Origin: Gymnopus androsaceus JB14
Taxonomy: Eukaryota; Basidiomycota; Agaricomycetes; Agaricales; Omphalotaceae
Direction of reading: 5' to 3'
Assembly: GCA_009733575.1 (NCBI GenBank)
Contig: ML769603.1
Span: 1 to 64,000 of the forward strand
Length of the DNA stretch: 64,000 bases
The number at the start of each line of letters is the position of its first letter. Position 1 is the first letter of the stretch. The notes beneath the pieces are model-generated. The model was not told where the DNA came from, searched no databases, and worked only from the letters and a program-made list of their open reading frames with translations. Shown one piece after another: positions 1 to 11,531 of the stretch. The translations under genes and the position numbers were made by a program.

Positions 1-64
1 TCGGAGTTTGATAGTGCATTCCTTGACAAAGGCATGAATTCGTGCTCTTCTCAAGTAGTAACAC

Positions 65-360
65 GTGTACCAACACAGTACAAGCGAATATAATTGCCTA
101 AGTAATTCGCCAAAAGGAGAATCTGACGATGAAAAAATCTCTTTGGCAGAGATAACGACTAGGACAACTGACTTCAGTCATAGCTTATGCAAAATTTGTG
201 CCATTATACTCAAGTATCTTGATTTCATTCTCCAACACGTTTGTACTACGTTTTCTCTCGCTGTCCGCGGATCTTGACCTAGTCTCCCCTATGCAAGCAC
301 AAATCATCCTATTTCCAACATACTACCTAGTACTATGGCTGTATATTTGAATGCCAAATA
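65..360. repeat. Dispersed repeat R1, copy a
   Basis: Non-coding. The stretch around 147-250 recurs with few differences at about 3916-4040, and the stretch ending at 360 recurs at 690-745, 4085-4125 and, inverted, at 55580-55640. No credible gene is present; the short open frames here fall in repeated sequence. The copy is interrupted by a MITE at 361. Confidence 0.75.
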
Positions 361-626
361 CTGTACCATTTTGATTGATTCGGCAGGCCCTTGTGACCGT
401 GACCGACCCGACGAAATTTTGGATTCGGCACCTCGCGGTGGAGCCGCGTGACCCCAGCAAAATTTCGGCATTTTTGACCCAAATTTTGCGTTTTTTGAAG
501 CAATTTTGAGTGTGTCATGCCAAAAATTTTCGGCACTTTCAAAATGTGACCCGTGACCAGGTCAAATTTCGGCACGTCAGAAGGCCTCCGTGACCCGTGA
601 CCGCCGAATCGATCGAAATGGTACAG
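361..626. mobile_element. MITE with TA target duplication and empty paralogous site
   Basis: A 266-bp element with terminal inverted repeats starting CTGTACCATTT and running to about 24 bp (left ...GATTGATTCGGC, right complement ...GATCGATTCGGC). It is flanked by TA at 359-360 and 627-628. Paralogous copies of the same repeat at about 735 and 4122 read straight across the site without the insert, so the boundaries are well supported. It has no coding capacity. The TA duplication suggests mobilisation by a Tc1/mariner-superfamily transposase. Confidence 0.85.
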
Positions 627-922
627 TACTCCTGTCTCTTGAAGTGCATTCAATAGTCTGCCCCAGGCAAACTCAAATTAACCTAAGTATTTCCAGCATA
701 CCTAGTAGGCTAGTACTATGGCTGTATATTTGAATACCGGATACTCCTGTCTCTTGAATCCGATGTGATACCAGGCGCGCATGCATCCCTTGGTGAAGGC
801 ATGAACCCATGCTCTTCTCAAGTACTAGTAGCACCTAGGAAATGTGCCAATACAGTACAACTTGAATACAATTGCATAAGTAATTCGCTGAAAGGAGGAT
901 CTAACCAAGAGAAAACAGAGTC
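627..922. repeat. Dispersed repeat R1, copy b
   Basis: Continues the repeat interrupted at 361. Positions 690-760 duplicate 325-360 plus 627-650, and 775-905 resembles 30-125 (the shared phrase aattgcNtaagtaattcgc occurs in both). No gene is seen. Confidence 0.6.
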
Positions 923-939
923 CATCAGGAAAAGCTTAA

Positions 940-966
940 TATGCAAAGTTATCATAACTTTGCATA
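940..966. repeat. Palindrome in the subterminal region
   Basis: A 27-bp near-perfect palindrome (tatgcaaagtta, central base, taactttgcata). Further ttatgcaaa-like copies are scattered over 1010-1230 and 3720-3830, that is, near both ends of the CATCAG-ended element. They could be transposase-binding repeats. Confidence 0.6.
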
Positions 967-2400
967 AAATAATCAAAATTGCATAAATAAGACAAATCGA
1001 GGCAAAATGGCAGAAATTATGCAATTTAATGCATTTATAACATTTCTTATGCAAAGTTTTTATATTTGCCAAGCTGCATGAGGAAATCAGTTTCCTTTTT
1101 GTCAAAGCTCAACAGGCAAAGAGTTCATTCTCAAGTTATTTTTTCACATGTCGTGAGATCACAATTAACACAATAAGTCAGTTGGCAAAATTTGCATAAT
1201 TATGCATAATTATGCCCACTTTTAGCAAAGTTGATAAAATTTTCAAATCTGGCTTGTAGGTGAAGTAAGCACTGTATTAAGCCCTCTAACTTGTCATGTC
1301 GGGTCCACAGTAAGTTATTTTATAAAAGGCATTCAATGGACACCAGTGAGCATTGTGCACGGTGCAGCCTTGGCCATTCCGGCTAGATGCCGGAGCCTGC
1401 CCTAAACTTACGGCATCACATCATGTTGCCATGCTGTCATGTTGATTTCTTTGTTGATCGTCTTTCTTTCTTCAACCACCATGATTCCCTCTCTTCCATA
1501 ACTTTGTAAAAGGCTTCATCTCTGATTCTTACATCTCAAACGCCTGCTGGGTCTGACTAGGATACGAATTTGGTTAATCTTTTCTGTTGAATGTGCAAAG
1601 CTCAACATTGGATGCTATGGCCGAAACTGCTTTGGTATGCTCTGTAATCTCTAACTATGCTGTGTTCAGCACTAAAGCTTCCTTTTTTTTCTTTACAGTT
1701 GTCTTTCCTCCAATAATACAGCATGCTCCACTGCAACTCTGCAATGCACTCAAGTTATCTTAAAGTGTTTTTGTTTGGCTCAATTGGTATAGATTATTTA
1801 TCATTGTATTTTGGTCAATTCGATGCTTCGAAAGTTTGTCTCCATGCATAGATTGACTTGTACTTGAAGGTATGATGCTTTCGCTTTCTCCTGTCTGTAT
1901 CAGGCATGTCTGACCACTGTCATGCAGTGTTATCTCTTTCACGCTCCGTCATATGCGACTTCAATTTTTTCATGTGTAGTATGATTGGTAGAATCAGTGC
2001 CGGCAGGATCAGGAGTAGATATTGGGGTCATAATCACACCGACGTACTGTACGCTCTTACCATTTTTGAATGTGGCTGTACTAATTTCGCTTTCCTAGTT
2101 ATATTCTTCATTGTATTGATATTATCATGAGTACTGATGCATTTCTATGGCTTTACTACTACCTTTGACCATCCGCTTCCTCTGTAAAGCTACTGGTAGC
2201 ATGTACATGTATACCCACACTGATATTGTTGTATTATTATACCAATGTATGTAGTAGTATGCTGTAGTTGACTATACATGATATTCCTGCTTTCTCATGG
2301 TTGAGCTATAGTATAAGAGGTTTTTGCGCCATTAAGCATTGTTCATGCAAGTGAATACAAGAGTATAAAAGTGCATGAAATTGTCTAATCTGGGAACATA

Positions 2401-3683
2401 CTTGGGCGCACAGAAAGTGACGGGCCAGCTGCATGTGATCAAAAGATTATATTTTCTTTGTTGCCTTTGCCTGGTTCTCCATGTACGCGACAGTGATCCT
2501 ACACTACCAACATTGTAGGTAAAGCTTCCAAGATACCAATACAACCGTTTACTGCTTCAGTATCTTGTGTGTCCCCCTTTTGCATCTAAAATTGCATCCA
2601 CAATGTCATCCATGCGATTAATATACTTGTCAACATTCTCAACCTCTAATTCTGCCCAAACTTCCTGCACCACCGTGATGAGTTCTGAGATGGAAGAAGG
2701 ATGATGAGAGCGAGCCCTGACACCCTTTTTCAGCTCATGCCAAACGGGTTCAATGGGATTAGCATCGGGCAAAGATGGCGGATGTGGGAAAATGGTTATG
2801 CTGTGGTCCTTGAGCCATTTAAGTGTTGTTTTTGCTTGTGACTCGGTGCGCCATCCTGTTGGAATGCTATATCTCCCCTTTGTAATACCATATCCTCCCA
2901 GAACGGCAAAAGTTTTGGCTGTAGGACCTGATCTTGGTATCGTTTTGCATTGATTCCTCCTCCTTTACCTCCCAGATACTCCAACACAACAAGCAGTCCC
3001 TTTTTCCCTTTCATGATGCAAGCCCAGACCATTACACGAATGGTAGACTGCTTGAAAGTTGGAATCAGACATTCCTCTTCAAATTCTTCATCGTCATATC
3101 ATGTAACAAAGACACGGCCATTGGAGTCATCCAAATAAATGTAGCATTCATCTGACCAGACCACTTTGGACCAGTCATTTTCTTTCACATCCACTGCCCA
3201 AGCTTCCCTTTTCTTCTTCTGATCCTTCTTCAGGTATGGGACACGTCTCGCAACTTGTCGATGGTATCCTGCAGCTGCCAGATACTTGCAAACTGTGGTA
3301 GCGCTTAATCTGGGTTCAAGGGCATTTCCAATCTCTCGAAAGGGTTTACGGCAGTGGTTTTGTGCATCACGGACAATTTTCCGACCCAATCTTTGAGTGA
3401 CTTTCTTGGGCCGGCCACTGCGTGGACGATTTGACGTGCTACCTGTGTCCTTAAATTTGGCCCAGATTTTACGTGCAGTACCGAGAGGAATATTGACGAG
3501 TTCTGCAGCTGCAGGAATGGTTTTCCCAGCCTGAATTGCACCTATGAGTCGGTTTTTCTTTGGAGAGTCATGCTGTATACAAGCCATTGTTGTATAATAA
3601 GTTGTACGCGTACAAAATTCAACAAAACTTTGAGCGCGTCAAGTTGCACGTGCTGCCGGCCCGTCACTTTCCGTGCGTCTGAA
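2401..3683 (-). mobile_element. Tc1/mariner transposon, full-length but inactivated
   Basis: A 1,283-bp element flanked by TA at 2399-2400 and 3684-3685. The terminal inverted repeats run about 37 bp, and the best-conserved block (2407-2437 against 3647-3677 complement) matches at 27 of 31 positions. One transposase frame on the minus strand fills the interior. Size, TA duplication and transposase type all fit Tc1/mariner. It is nested inside the 923-3838 element. Confidence 0.92.
2557..3587 (-). pseudogene. Tc1-like transposase, two lesions
   Basis: The start is ATG at 3587. The N-terminal part is a helix-turn-helix DNA-binding region (about residues 10-75, with the SGRPKK linker). The DDE catalytic core follows: first Asp in VVWSDE, second in FQQDGAPSH, and the Glu in NPIEPVW near the end, as in Tc1 (DD34E) enzymes. 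The total span of about 343 codons is normal for the family. Two breaks are visible. An in-frame TGA lies at 3099-3101, where an Arg codon (CGA) would restore the frame. A 1-nt deletion lies just after the second Asp (near 2845), so the C-terminal part continues in another frame from 2772. The protein would have cut at TA sites as a homodimer; this copy cannot make it. Confidence 0.9.
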
Positions 3684-3838
3684 TAATGCCGATTTTACCG
3701 AGGGACATGGATAACGGACCTAACTTTGCATAATCTGTATAATCTTGCCATAATTGACAAATTTCGCACATGTTTTGCATTTTTTGACTACTTTTAGTCA
3801 ATTTCTAGCAAGTTTTGCATATGTAGGTTTTCCTGATG

Positions 3839-4890
3839 ACTCACGAACCACCCGGCAAATCGCTCATACCATTGAAGAAAAGTAAGCTTCCGTATTGAAA
3901 ACTCTCTTGGCAGACCGTTAACGACTAGTACAACTGACTTCAGTCAGAGCTTATGCAAAATCTGTGCCATGATACTAATATCTTGGATTTATTCTTCAGC
4001 ACGTTGTACTGTGTTTTCTCTCGCTGTATGCGGATCTTGACCTAGTCTCCTCTAGGCAAACTAAACAATCCTATCTCCACCGCACTAGTATAATATGGCT
4101 GTATATTTGAATGCCGAATACTCCTGTCTCAGGCTCTCACTGTTGAAGCGCATCCAATATCCCAACATCCCTTCCGGTTGAATACTCCGGGGCTTCTCGT
4201 CCCGTGTAATCTATCTATCTATCTTTCAAGCTTCCGTACCTCTTGTGAATGCACTTCTAATTCTCTGACTCTTGGCGTAGGACCTTAAATGAGTCAGGAG
4301 CTCATTAATGTCCAACATTCATTCCCAAAGCACTTCCTCAAAAGCAACTGTGACAGTACTTAATTTACACTGATACTGGATGCAAATAACACTTGAACGC
4401 CATTTCAAAAACTGCTCATTCAACGCTTACAGGAATCAAATTTTGAAGTGAACAATAGCTGGGGATTGGGCGGACTCCAAGTCATTCATCGAGCGAGACT
4501 GAGTTAGAGTACTAAGTGGGAGGAGACTTCCGGAGACTCGATTCAGCTAGAGCGCACTTGACATAAGATGGGAGTGGCGTCAAGCTGAGATGTTCCCTTC
4601 TAAGGGCGCTCAAAGCTATAAATATAATCGGTTTCTTTCCGGCCCTTATAGGCAGTTTATGAAGATATTCAATGTGTTATCTTCATCTGGGATCAAATCG
4701 ATCCAGTTATCTGCTCTTGAGTATACAGTGCAAGTTAGTATGAATACTAGGATATTGAATTGAATATGTTTCAACAGTGTTGAGGCAAGGGTCACGGTAT
4801 TTAAATATAGGATTTACCCACTGTACTAAGTAGTATTACAAACATGTTAGGAAATACACTCAAGCTGAAACATATACCGCTGTTTCGAAA
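3839..4890. repeat. Dispersed repeats R1 and R2
   Basis: 3890-4250 matches R1 (65-360, 627-760) and, inverted, 55497-55640, including the tctatctatcta stretch. 4220-4400 recurs at 57085-57260. 4598-4720 recurs inverted at 56615-56755, with the block around cagtttatgaagat and atcttcatctgggatcaaat. No gene is visible. Confidence 0.7.
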
Positions 4891-5387
4891 AAACCCGAGG
4901 TCAGATAATTGGAATGTGGTGTAAACGCGTTAGATCATAGTCTGAGATTGAGGCCTCAGGCGCTTGCTCAGAGCACTTACTAAGATCATGATGATTTTGG
5001 GGTGTAGGCAGGGAGCATAAAGGGGCTCCTGAAGGCGATTCAACGCCGATAGCGGGAGAAACGTAGAATATGAATGACTTGGACAACGGAGATGAGATAT
5101 CAACATGAGTATCATGGCGCAAACTTTGCACAAACTCCGACTGCCAAGGCCAGTTGTCCGAGTCATTAGGGCTTTTCAATTGTGTGCCATGAATAGTGAG
5201 AGAAGGTATCTGCATATGCAATTGCGGTACAAACGTGTTGCAAACTAGATTGAGCGTTGGAAAAGTATCACATCGCACATGCATGGGCAAGGTCAGCCTT
5301 TTCATTAGTACCAGGAAAGCTCATCAATTGAAAAGGACTGAACACCGGCAGCTTGAGTAGGGGGATAACTTGAAATACATATACTGC
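4891..5387. other. Intergenic region with degenerate repeat sequence
   Basis: The minus strand of 4960-5170 resembles R1 in a diverged form (the caaagtttgcgccatgatact stretch). A minus-strand open frame of 134 codons (4901-5305) overlaps another of 78 in a second frame. I do not accept either as a gene. Confidence 0.4.
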
Positions 5388-5395
5388 TATAAATA
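5388..5395 (+). promoter_or_regulatory. TATA box of the 5442 gene
   Basis: TATAAATA lies 47 bp upstream of the ATG at 5442, a plausible position for a core promoter of a short-leader fungal gene. Confidence 0.6.
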
Positions 5396-5441
5396 CAAGC
5401 GGACAGAAACTACTGTCGTTCAGAGCACATACCTTTTTCCA

Positions 5442-6018
5442 ATGTACTTCTCAAGCTTCACTACACTCATCGTCTTCGCATATGCTGCCATCACCTGCTC
5501 CGGGAGTCTTCTCGAAGCCAGGGTATGTGATTAATACTGTTCATCCTGGAAAAGACACTTATCATACTTGCTTTTACAGAACGCTACCGTTGCGGTATGT
5601 GATTTCCTTCAATATATTCTCTGCAAGTAAGAATATTCATCTGTATTTATAGAGCAAGCTGGCCGCTATGAAAGAATTTCTCGCCACAATCGATCCTTCT
5701 GAGGTTACCTACCTCGGTGATAGTGAGAGAGTCATCAATGGACTCCAACCACTCGCGCCGGACACTGTCACGGTCGTCTACTGCAGCATTGTCTCCAGCG
5801 GCCTCTGTGGCGGATCTTGCACCACCTATGTAGGCGGTCCGACATGCCTTTCTGCACCCAATACCAACTGTCTCAGCGCTACCGGAAACGTCGCATTTTG
5901 TGATCGCGGCGGCTGTGGGGGAAGTTGCCACAACTACGCCTCATGCGGAACGCACTTGCAGGGTTCGTTCTGTGATACACCTGGAACGGCATCAATTCTT
6001 GTGCCCAGCGGTGAATAA
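5442..6018 (+). CDS. Small secreted cysteine-rich protein (spliced, 153 aa)
   Basis: Exons 5442-5522, 5580-5594 and 5653-6018; both introns (57 and 58 bp) start GTATGTG, end AG and fall between codons. The start gives a hydrophobic signal peptide (MYFSSFTTLIVFAYAAITCS). The mature part has ten cysteines, an even number expected for disulfides, at about residues 76-139. An internal repeat GxCGGSCxxY occurs at residues 82-91 and 118-127, 36 residues apart. I know no named family for it. Small cysteine-rich secreted proteins are common in basidiomycetes, often as host-interaction or developmental proteins, but no function can be assigned. The coding sequence is CpG-rich, unlike the surrounding transposons. 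Confidence 0.85.
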
Positions 6019-6226
6019 ATGAGTCACTAAAGAGAGGGGAGCTGTGGTGTACTATTCATGGACATTCTCGCAGTGTAGTTCAATCTGAATGATTTGGTCC
6101 ATGACTCCAGTAGTTTCTCGTTGTCATATTCTTTCTTTGTTGAAATTTAAATATGTAATTGTATTCGCTTGTACTATGCTGGCTATATCTAGGTGTTACT
6201 GAATTCAGAATTTTTGGACTAAATAC

Positions 6227-6742
6227 TCAATCCAAGTACTGCGCGTCAGTATTTACTAAATCGAGACTCCGTACGTACAGCTTTGACCGGAGATCAGACA
6301 CCCGCTTAGTAGGCGTCAAACCGTTCTCCTGCTCAGCCGCCATGACACGCAAACTCGAAAAGCGTTTCGGGCGCAGAATCTGAGGGATTTCCACTAAATG
6401 GGCCTCGAGATTGTTCGCTTCATTCTCAGCTACATTATCCTCTCTGGATCCATTCATCGAACTACCAGACGAACTTGCATCTTCGACCACCTCTACTATG
6501 ATACTCCTACTGTTCTCAATTGCGCTCTCGTTGCAAGAGCCTAGGCTATCCTGTCGCAGCACGGCATCTTTCGAGAAATTGTCCTTGAATTTTCCCGTGC
6601 CAAATTGTATGATTCTGCCAATAAAATTAAACGCCGCAAGTTGCTTCATTACCTTCATCATTCCTCGCGTTGTCGCAATACCAATTCCTCGACATTTTCC
6701 AGTCGAGACATCGAGACTCATATTACTCATGTTAACGCACAA
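6227..6742 (-). CDS. Hypothetical protein, 171 aa
   Basis: An unbroken frame from ATG 6742 to a stop at 6227, rich in CpG and with mixed polar composition. It has no signal peptide, no membrane segment, and no motif I recognise; the middle is Ser/Glu/Asn-rich (VVEDASSSGSSMNGSREDN) and probably disordered. The opposite strand carries a 130-codon open frame in the same place (6411-6803), so coding is not certain. It could also be the terminal exon of a longer gene or a gene fragment. Confidence 0.35.
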   Translation of the reverse strand: MCVNMSNMSLDVSTGKCRGIGIATTRGMMKVMKQLAAFNFIGRIIQFGTGKFKDNFSKDAVLRQDSLGSCNESAIENSRSIIVEVVEDASSSGSSMNGSREDNVAENEANNLEAHLVEIPQILRPKRFSSLRVMAAEQENGLTPTKRVSDLRSKLYVRSLDLVNTDAQYLD

Positions 6743-6825
6743 TCATTATCCCCAACTTGTACCAAATAAAGCTCAACCGCTCTCGAGGATGACGAACTTG
6801 TAATACAAGAGGCCTAAGGCCTAAG

Positions 6826-7893
6826 GCCCAGTGAACTGCGGTCAAGCGGAAATGAGTAGGATTGAGCTGCAAATGGCTGAGAATGGGCAAGATCGAGCCC
6901 CTGCCGAAGTTCACCCGAAATAGCTCGGAATGGCAGCCATATGGCTGCTTTGCTCGTTTTCCGAGTGTGCATTTCTGGTAGGTTTTTGGAATCTTGCCTG
7001 AGATTCAGCCCAATTGAGCTCGAAGAGGCTCTGATGGGCTTAAAGAAGTGGGCTAGGCGTCCATAGTAAAAAAATTATATTGAATCCGAGCGACAATGGG
7101 CTCATTCGAGCTCGAATGAGCTGAAATGGGACACGGTAGTACAGTAATACGGTATGACAGAAAATCAATACGACATACCGTGTTTGAATCCATTCACAAG
7201 TTCGACGAGAACATCCTCCCGTATCTAGACTAGATCACGAATGTCGTGTGGGTGCAGAAGCCGTTGTCGAGAGGCTGTCAATAGCCGATGGAAGACTAGT
7301 TGGTATGGTGTCGTGTAGTGAGTATCCTTGAAGGCCAGATCCGTCTGCGTATCACCACGCAAGGTCAGAAACTGCAATCGACGGAAAAGCCCAAGTGAGA
7401 CTCACCGCAATAGCGAAGAGCTTGTCCAGTGGCGAACGATGAAAAAAGACAAGATGCTAGAGCATTGAAACATCAGCTAAGTAATCGTGAACGATAAGAA
7501 ATTATGCACTTTTTGCCCGAAGATATCCAAACAAGCTGAAAGACTACAATCTTGATGTCTTTCGGTAACGCCATCGAGCCATCCGATGGCAGAAACGCTT
7601 GTCAACGCGTATTGAGTGTCCTCGTAGCTTCCATTTGAGGGTATATTTGTTACGAATGAGGCAGGGATGGTGGTGGTACGGAAGAGAGAAGCAGAGGGTG
7701 ATGTGACGCGATTTCTCATTTAACTTTCAAGTCACGATGATTCTTCTGCGCATGCTTCGACAAATTATAGAGCTCAAGCGATGTTTTGAACTACGCAAGC
7801 ACAAGAAAACTAAGCAAATTCTCTGAGTCGAATACTTTCGAGCCTACTCTCAAACCAGCTCATTTCCGCTTGACCGAAGTTCATTGGGCCTAC
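6826..7893. mobile_element. Putative non-autonomous element with ~42-bp inverted ends
   Basis: 6826-6869 and 7852-7893 are inverted copies sharing GGTCAAGCGGAAATGAG with about five mismatches over 42 bp. Inside the left part (6845-7135) a degenerate motif combining GAGCT with AATGGGC recurs several times. The interior carries only an unsupported 80-codon minus-strand frame (7477-7719). I could not find a clear target duplication. Confidence 0.55.
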
Positions 7894-8897
7894 TGTCGAC
7901 TATCCCATGCTTCTTTCCCTTAATCCCTTCACGCACTGCCACGCACAAGTTTGCTCCTGAGGCCTGCTTACTGGCATATTCGAAGAATCGATCGATTGGA
8001 GCTGGAGCTGGTGCAGGATATCGGTGACGGATCAGGAGATTACTGCCATGCTCGCGTGAGCTCTAAACTCTGAATGCAACCTTCTGGGCTTCCCTCCCTT
8101 CCCTCAAGCAGTTGAAGCGCACGGCTACTTCGCCAAACCTCGGACATCTATCTTCGACTCTTCAACACAAAAAGATCATTGCTAAGGTTAATGGTTGGAT
8201 CTCCAACCATGCGTAGCTGATTGCTACAGAATGTGAAGTGTCGTGGCACCTATCCCTACAATATACTTCTTCTCCCTCTTAAATCATCATTGGCGTCAAT
8301 ACCTGCTACTCGTACACTGTCCTTCATGAACGGATTCTGTTTTCATGTCTCGCTGCTCTGGCCTTTGGAGTTTTTTCCAGGCGGGTACTTTTGACCGTTA
8401 GCGAATCTAGGGCTCAGGCCTCAGGCCTCAGGTCCGGTTTGCTTTCTGCGACCTTAAAGTATATTTTTCGATATGAGTATCATCAGCCCTTCGCCGAGTC
8501 CAGGCCATATACCGCATTCTATGTCGAGGAACGAGGCTATTTCTGGTGTCGAAGAGCCCATCCGACGCTTACTACCGCAGACTACCTAGACTTTCCGTTA
8601 CAAACAGAGTCTCCTTACGCGTAGACTGCTGGTCTATCTTCCTGGCTCGATATCAAAATTGTTTATTCGTGTTGAGAGGAAGTAATTTCTGGCCCGGGCC
8701 CTCGCAAGGATCCAGAAGTGTCTTTTAACAGATTTCCGGTGCTTTGTTTCATGGTCGCTTTAGACCGCGGATGGAGGACAGGCACCATAACAGTTAACGC
8801 CTCAAGAAACGCATAAAGGTCGACTTTTCCTGTGATCTGTCTTCAGGCCTCTGTACTAAGAGACTTAAATCATCTCAGCTTTCCTTCACCAGCAACC
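7894..8897. other. Intergenic region upstream of the 8898 gene
   Basis: CpG-containing, not obviously repeated within the window. It holds short open frames in several registers (8391-8728) without protein-like features. gcataaagg near 8813 could be a weak TATA-type element for the downstream gene. Nothing else is recognised. Confidence 0.4.
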
Positions 8898-9584
8898 ATG
8901 TTCACAAAGTTCTTCACTATTGGAGTCTCAGTTGCGCTCAATATCATCAGCGCTTCTGCCAACCCCATTGCTCGCTCCACCTGTACTCCCAATGCTCAGG
9001 GCGCCGCAGTATCGATTGTGAGCTCCGCGAGTAGTGCATGGGAGTGGTCAGACTTGAACACCACGCCTGCCAACGAAGACGTTTTGTATGGGGCACCGGT
9101 TGGTGGATTCGCCCCTCCCAATTTTCACCTCTCGCAGGATGGACAGTATCCCCTAGCTTCGTTATCACGTACTTGAGCTCATTTTTCTGCTTTGTTCAAC
9201 AATGACTGATTGATTTCTTACAGCGATGTTAACAACAACTTGGCCGCGACTAGCTCGGGTGGCGAACTCATTTTCACACCTACTTCTGCCATCGGTGATC
9301 AAGAGTAAGTCCGTTTTTTTGGTCCTCTCGGATATTGAATTGCTAACTCACCGACTTTTTACTTTGTATATACTTATAGGTACCAACTGTTCAACTTTAC
9401 CTGCCGAAGTTGTGGTACTGATACTATGCCTGGACAAGCTGCTGGATTGTCCTGCAAAATCTTTCCGGTTGGCTACCTTAATGCCTGCATTCAGATTTCA
9501 AACACCTTCTATGAGCCTTTGGGCTTTGCGGATTGTAATAGCTTACCGCCGTCCCCGCTTCAGCTGTTTGATATAATTTTCTAA
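8898..9584 (+). CDS. Secreted protein, 182 aa (three exons)
   Basis: Exons 8898-9160, 9224-9304 and 9380-9584 give 183 codons including the stop. The second intron (9305-9379, GTAAGT...ATAG) is clear. For the first I chose the donor at 9161 (GTTATC) because it alone keeps a protein-like frame across the acceptor at 9223; a GT at 9169 would shift the frame. The N-terminus is a signal peptide (MFTKFFTIGVSVALNIISASA) followed by the mature start NPIARSTC. The mature protein has six cysteines and ends ...SPLQLFDIIF. An in-frame ORF runs further upstream, but ATG 8898 is the one that places the signal peptide at the N-terminus. I do not recognise the family; it is extracellular by inference. Confidence 0.8.
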
Positions 9585-10520
9585 ATGTACTTACTTACTT
9601 CATGAAGTAAATATGTAAAACTTCTAACTAATGTGGACTGTCATACTTATTGAGAGTCCATTCCTTCATAATAACCTTTTCATACATGACTCTGGATGTA
9701 AATACTGGCATATGGCTCGAATACAAACACTTCAGCACAAATAACCTGGTTGAGTAGTTGCTTCAGAAGCATAATCATTGGCAGTGTGATTTGGCAAAAA
9801 ATGGCGCCATAAACCGCACTTCCCTCGTGACAATTTCATCGGGCTGTTGAAGCACTTATGGTCGCTAGTTCAAGTTGAACAGTTGCGTCGATCAACGAGA
9901 ACTTCCACTTCACAGCAATTAATGAGATGATGGGCCAGAAAGCCTATCAATAAATTTCAATGTTATGCGCAAGATAAGTGAAGCACTCTTACCGCCAAGG
10001 CAGTAATGATGTTATTCAAGAACACACTAGCAACGGTTGTCAGAGATGATTGATTATGAATATCATTCACGTCTGCGGCTCGAAAGGCTGCCCAAATGAG
10101 CTGAGCAAATACGGTGAGTATGGTGAGTTTAAAGTTAAGTAGTTGTGTTTCATTGAAAAAACGATAAATACCTGTGCAAAACAAAACAAAATACCCGATT
10201 CTGCCCAGAGCAGGAGAATTCGCTGCCGCGCGGTTTGCCCATGTCCTCGAGGTAAAACTTTCCGGAAGGACCTGGAAAAGTGCAATGTCACTCGAGCCTA
10301 AGTATACTAAATTCTTGCCTTGTGCTTGCCACTGCTCACCATACTTTGAAAATAATAGAGCCGGTGCTGATGGTGTTGATGATAAGGGATAAAAGTGATA
10401 ATGTTAGGTCCCATGGAGTGGTGTTGACCCTGTTGCTGTCTTCACTCAGTGTCTTGAGGTAAAGTCTGGTATCATAAAAAACTATTACTGTACAGTTTGG
10501 GAATTGATAATTGTTGTTAG
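9585..10520. other. Intergenic region with repeat fragments
   Basis: No gene is supported. 9761-9790 (ending cataatcattggcagtgtga) matches the right end of the elements at 24168 and 53131. The short open frames at 9963-10462 overlap each other on both strands and lack protein-like character. Confidence 0.4.
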
Positions 10521-11416
10521 GGATAATTCTACTGAATAACCCCCTTGGCTCAAGTCTTATTTTTAACAACCCAGTTGAGGTCACAACATATAACTTTGCC
10601 TCAGAACTCAATTTTTTGTGAATGTCAGAGATTTGCTCTTGGTGCAGTATTCCAATTATTGTAGCCTTTAGGGATCTGCACCATAACTGTAAAGTACAGC
10701 ATTACAGTGCATTTTCATAGGTAGCCATACAACAATCTAAGGTCCTTTCTGTAGTTACAACTTATCTGTCATATTTAGTCATACAGATATGGCAATTTAT
10801 GGCTGATGATATTAAATATCTTAGATTTAGATACCAATACTGTATCATTTGGATTAAGTGTTCATGGGGTTTTATGCATTACGCATTGATTTCAGTTATG
10901 TACCTGCTCAATTTCCTTAAATGGAAGTGCCAGCTCCGCCGGCACGCAAAAAATTACCTCATATGGTAAGTATTTTCGCATTTTTGGCTCTGTTATGCGT
11001 TACAAAGTGGAATTTTGTGGTGTTCATGGTGCCCCGTTACGTGTTACATGAGCACTTAGTCAAAATGATACAGTATGCAATGGGTAACATTGGGGATATT
11101 TTAGTATTTGAGCTGCTAAATCTGAGTTTAATTCAGCCTTGAGCATTGCCCAAAGTTTGGAGTCTTTATATTTCAGATACTGCCACCAGCCCTATTTGAG
11201 AATCTGAGCAGTTTGTGTTACAACTTGAGTAAGGTGAGGCATAAGGTAGTGGCTAACTTTTTTTTCCAAAAAAAAAACACACTAAAAAGAATTGAAAAAA
11301 ATTACACTCAAACATGTGTGACAAAAGTGTGATGGGGTTGCCAAACTAGCTTTTGCAAAAATTTCCTTTTTTGGGAGGGTTGTTGCCAGCAAGGGGGTTG
11401 TTCAGTAGAATTATCC
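10521..11416. mobile_element. GGATAATTCT MITE, copy B (long form)
   Basis: The ends are inverted: GGATAATTCTACTGAA followed by taacccccttg at 10521, and the complement at 11416. The interior matches copies at 16606-17311 and 49266-49968 but carries extra sequence around 10830-11030. There is no coding capacity. The 9-bp flanks do not match, so this copy has been rearranged or is old. It lies directly upstream of the Tnp2 remnant at 11532 and may have cut off its 5' part. Confidence 0.8.
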
Positions 11417-11531
11417 CCTGGCTGGACCAAATCTCTATGAATTCCCTGCACATTGTACCAACTGAATCATTGGCAAGCATGGAATTTCAGTATGTGGCAA
11501 AGAGCTGCTTACATGCCAACAGAATGGTACA

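Larger units (their letters stand above)
923..3838. mobile_element. CATCAG-ended composite element with a nested Tc1/mariner copy
   Basis: The ends are inverted: CATCAGGAAAA followed by ...atatgcaaa on the left (923) and the complement of the same at 3838. Without the nested 1.28-kb Tc1 element the core is about 1.6 kb, similar to the 1,645-bp CATCAG element at 28464. The core is AT-rich and has no recognisable long reading frame; 1430-1700 looks like unrelated gene-derived sequence (T/C-rich tract followed by ATG), but I cannot identify it. The flanking dinucleotides (tc and ac) do not match, unlike other members of the family. Confidence 0.5.

Noticed and set aside
333..653. 106-codon minus-strand frame
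   Set aside because: It spans the whole MITE at 361-626 and is fortuitous.
4901..5305. 134-codon minus-strand frame
   Set aside because: It overlaps a second frame and diverged R1 repeat, with no protein features.
6411..6803. 130-codon plus-strand frame
   Set aside because: Antisense to the 6227-6742 frame; serine/leucine-rich as expected from a mirror frame. I kept the minus-strand one at low confidence.
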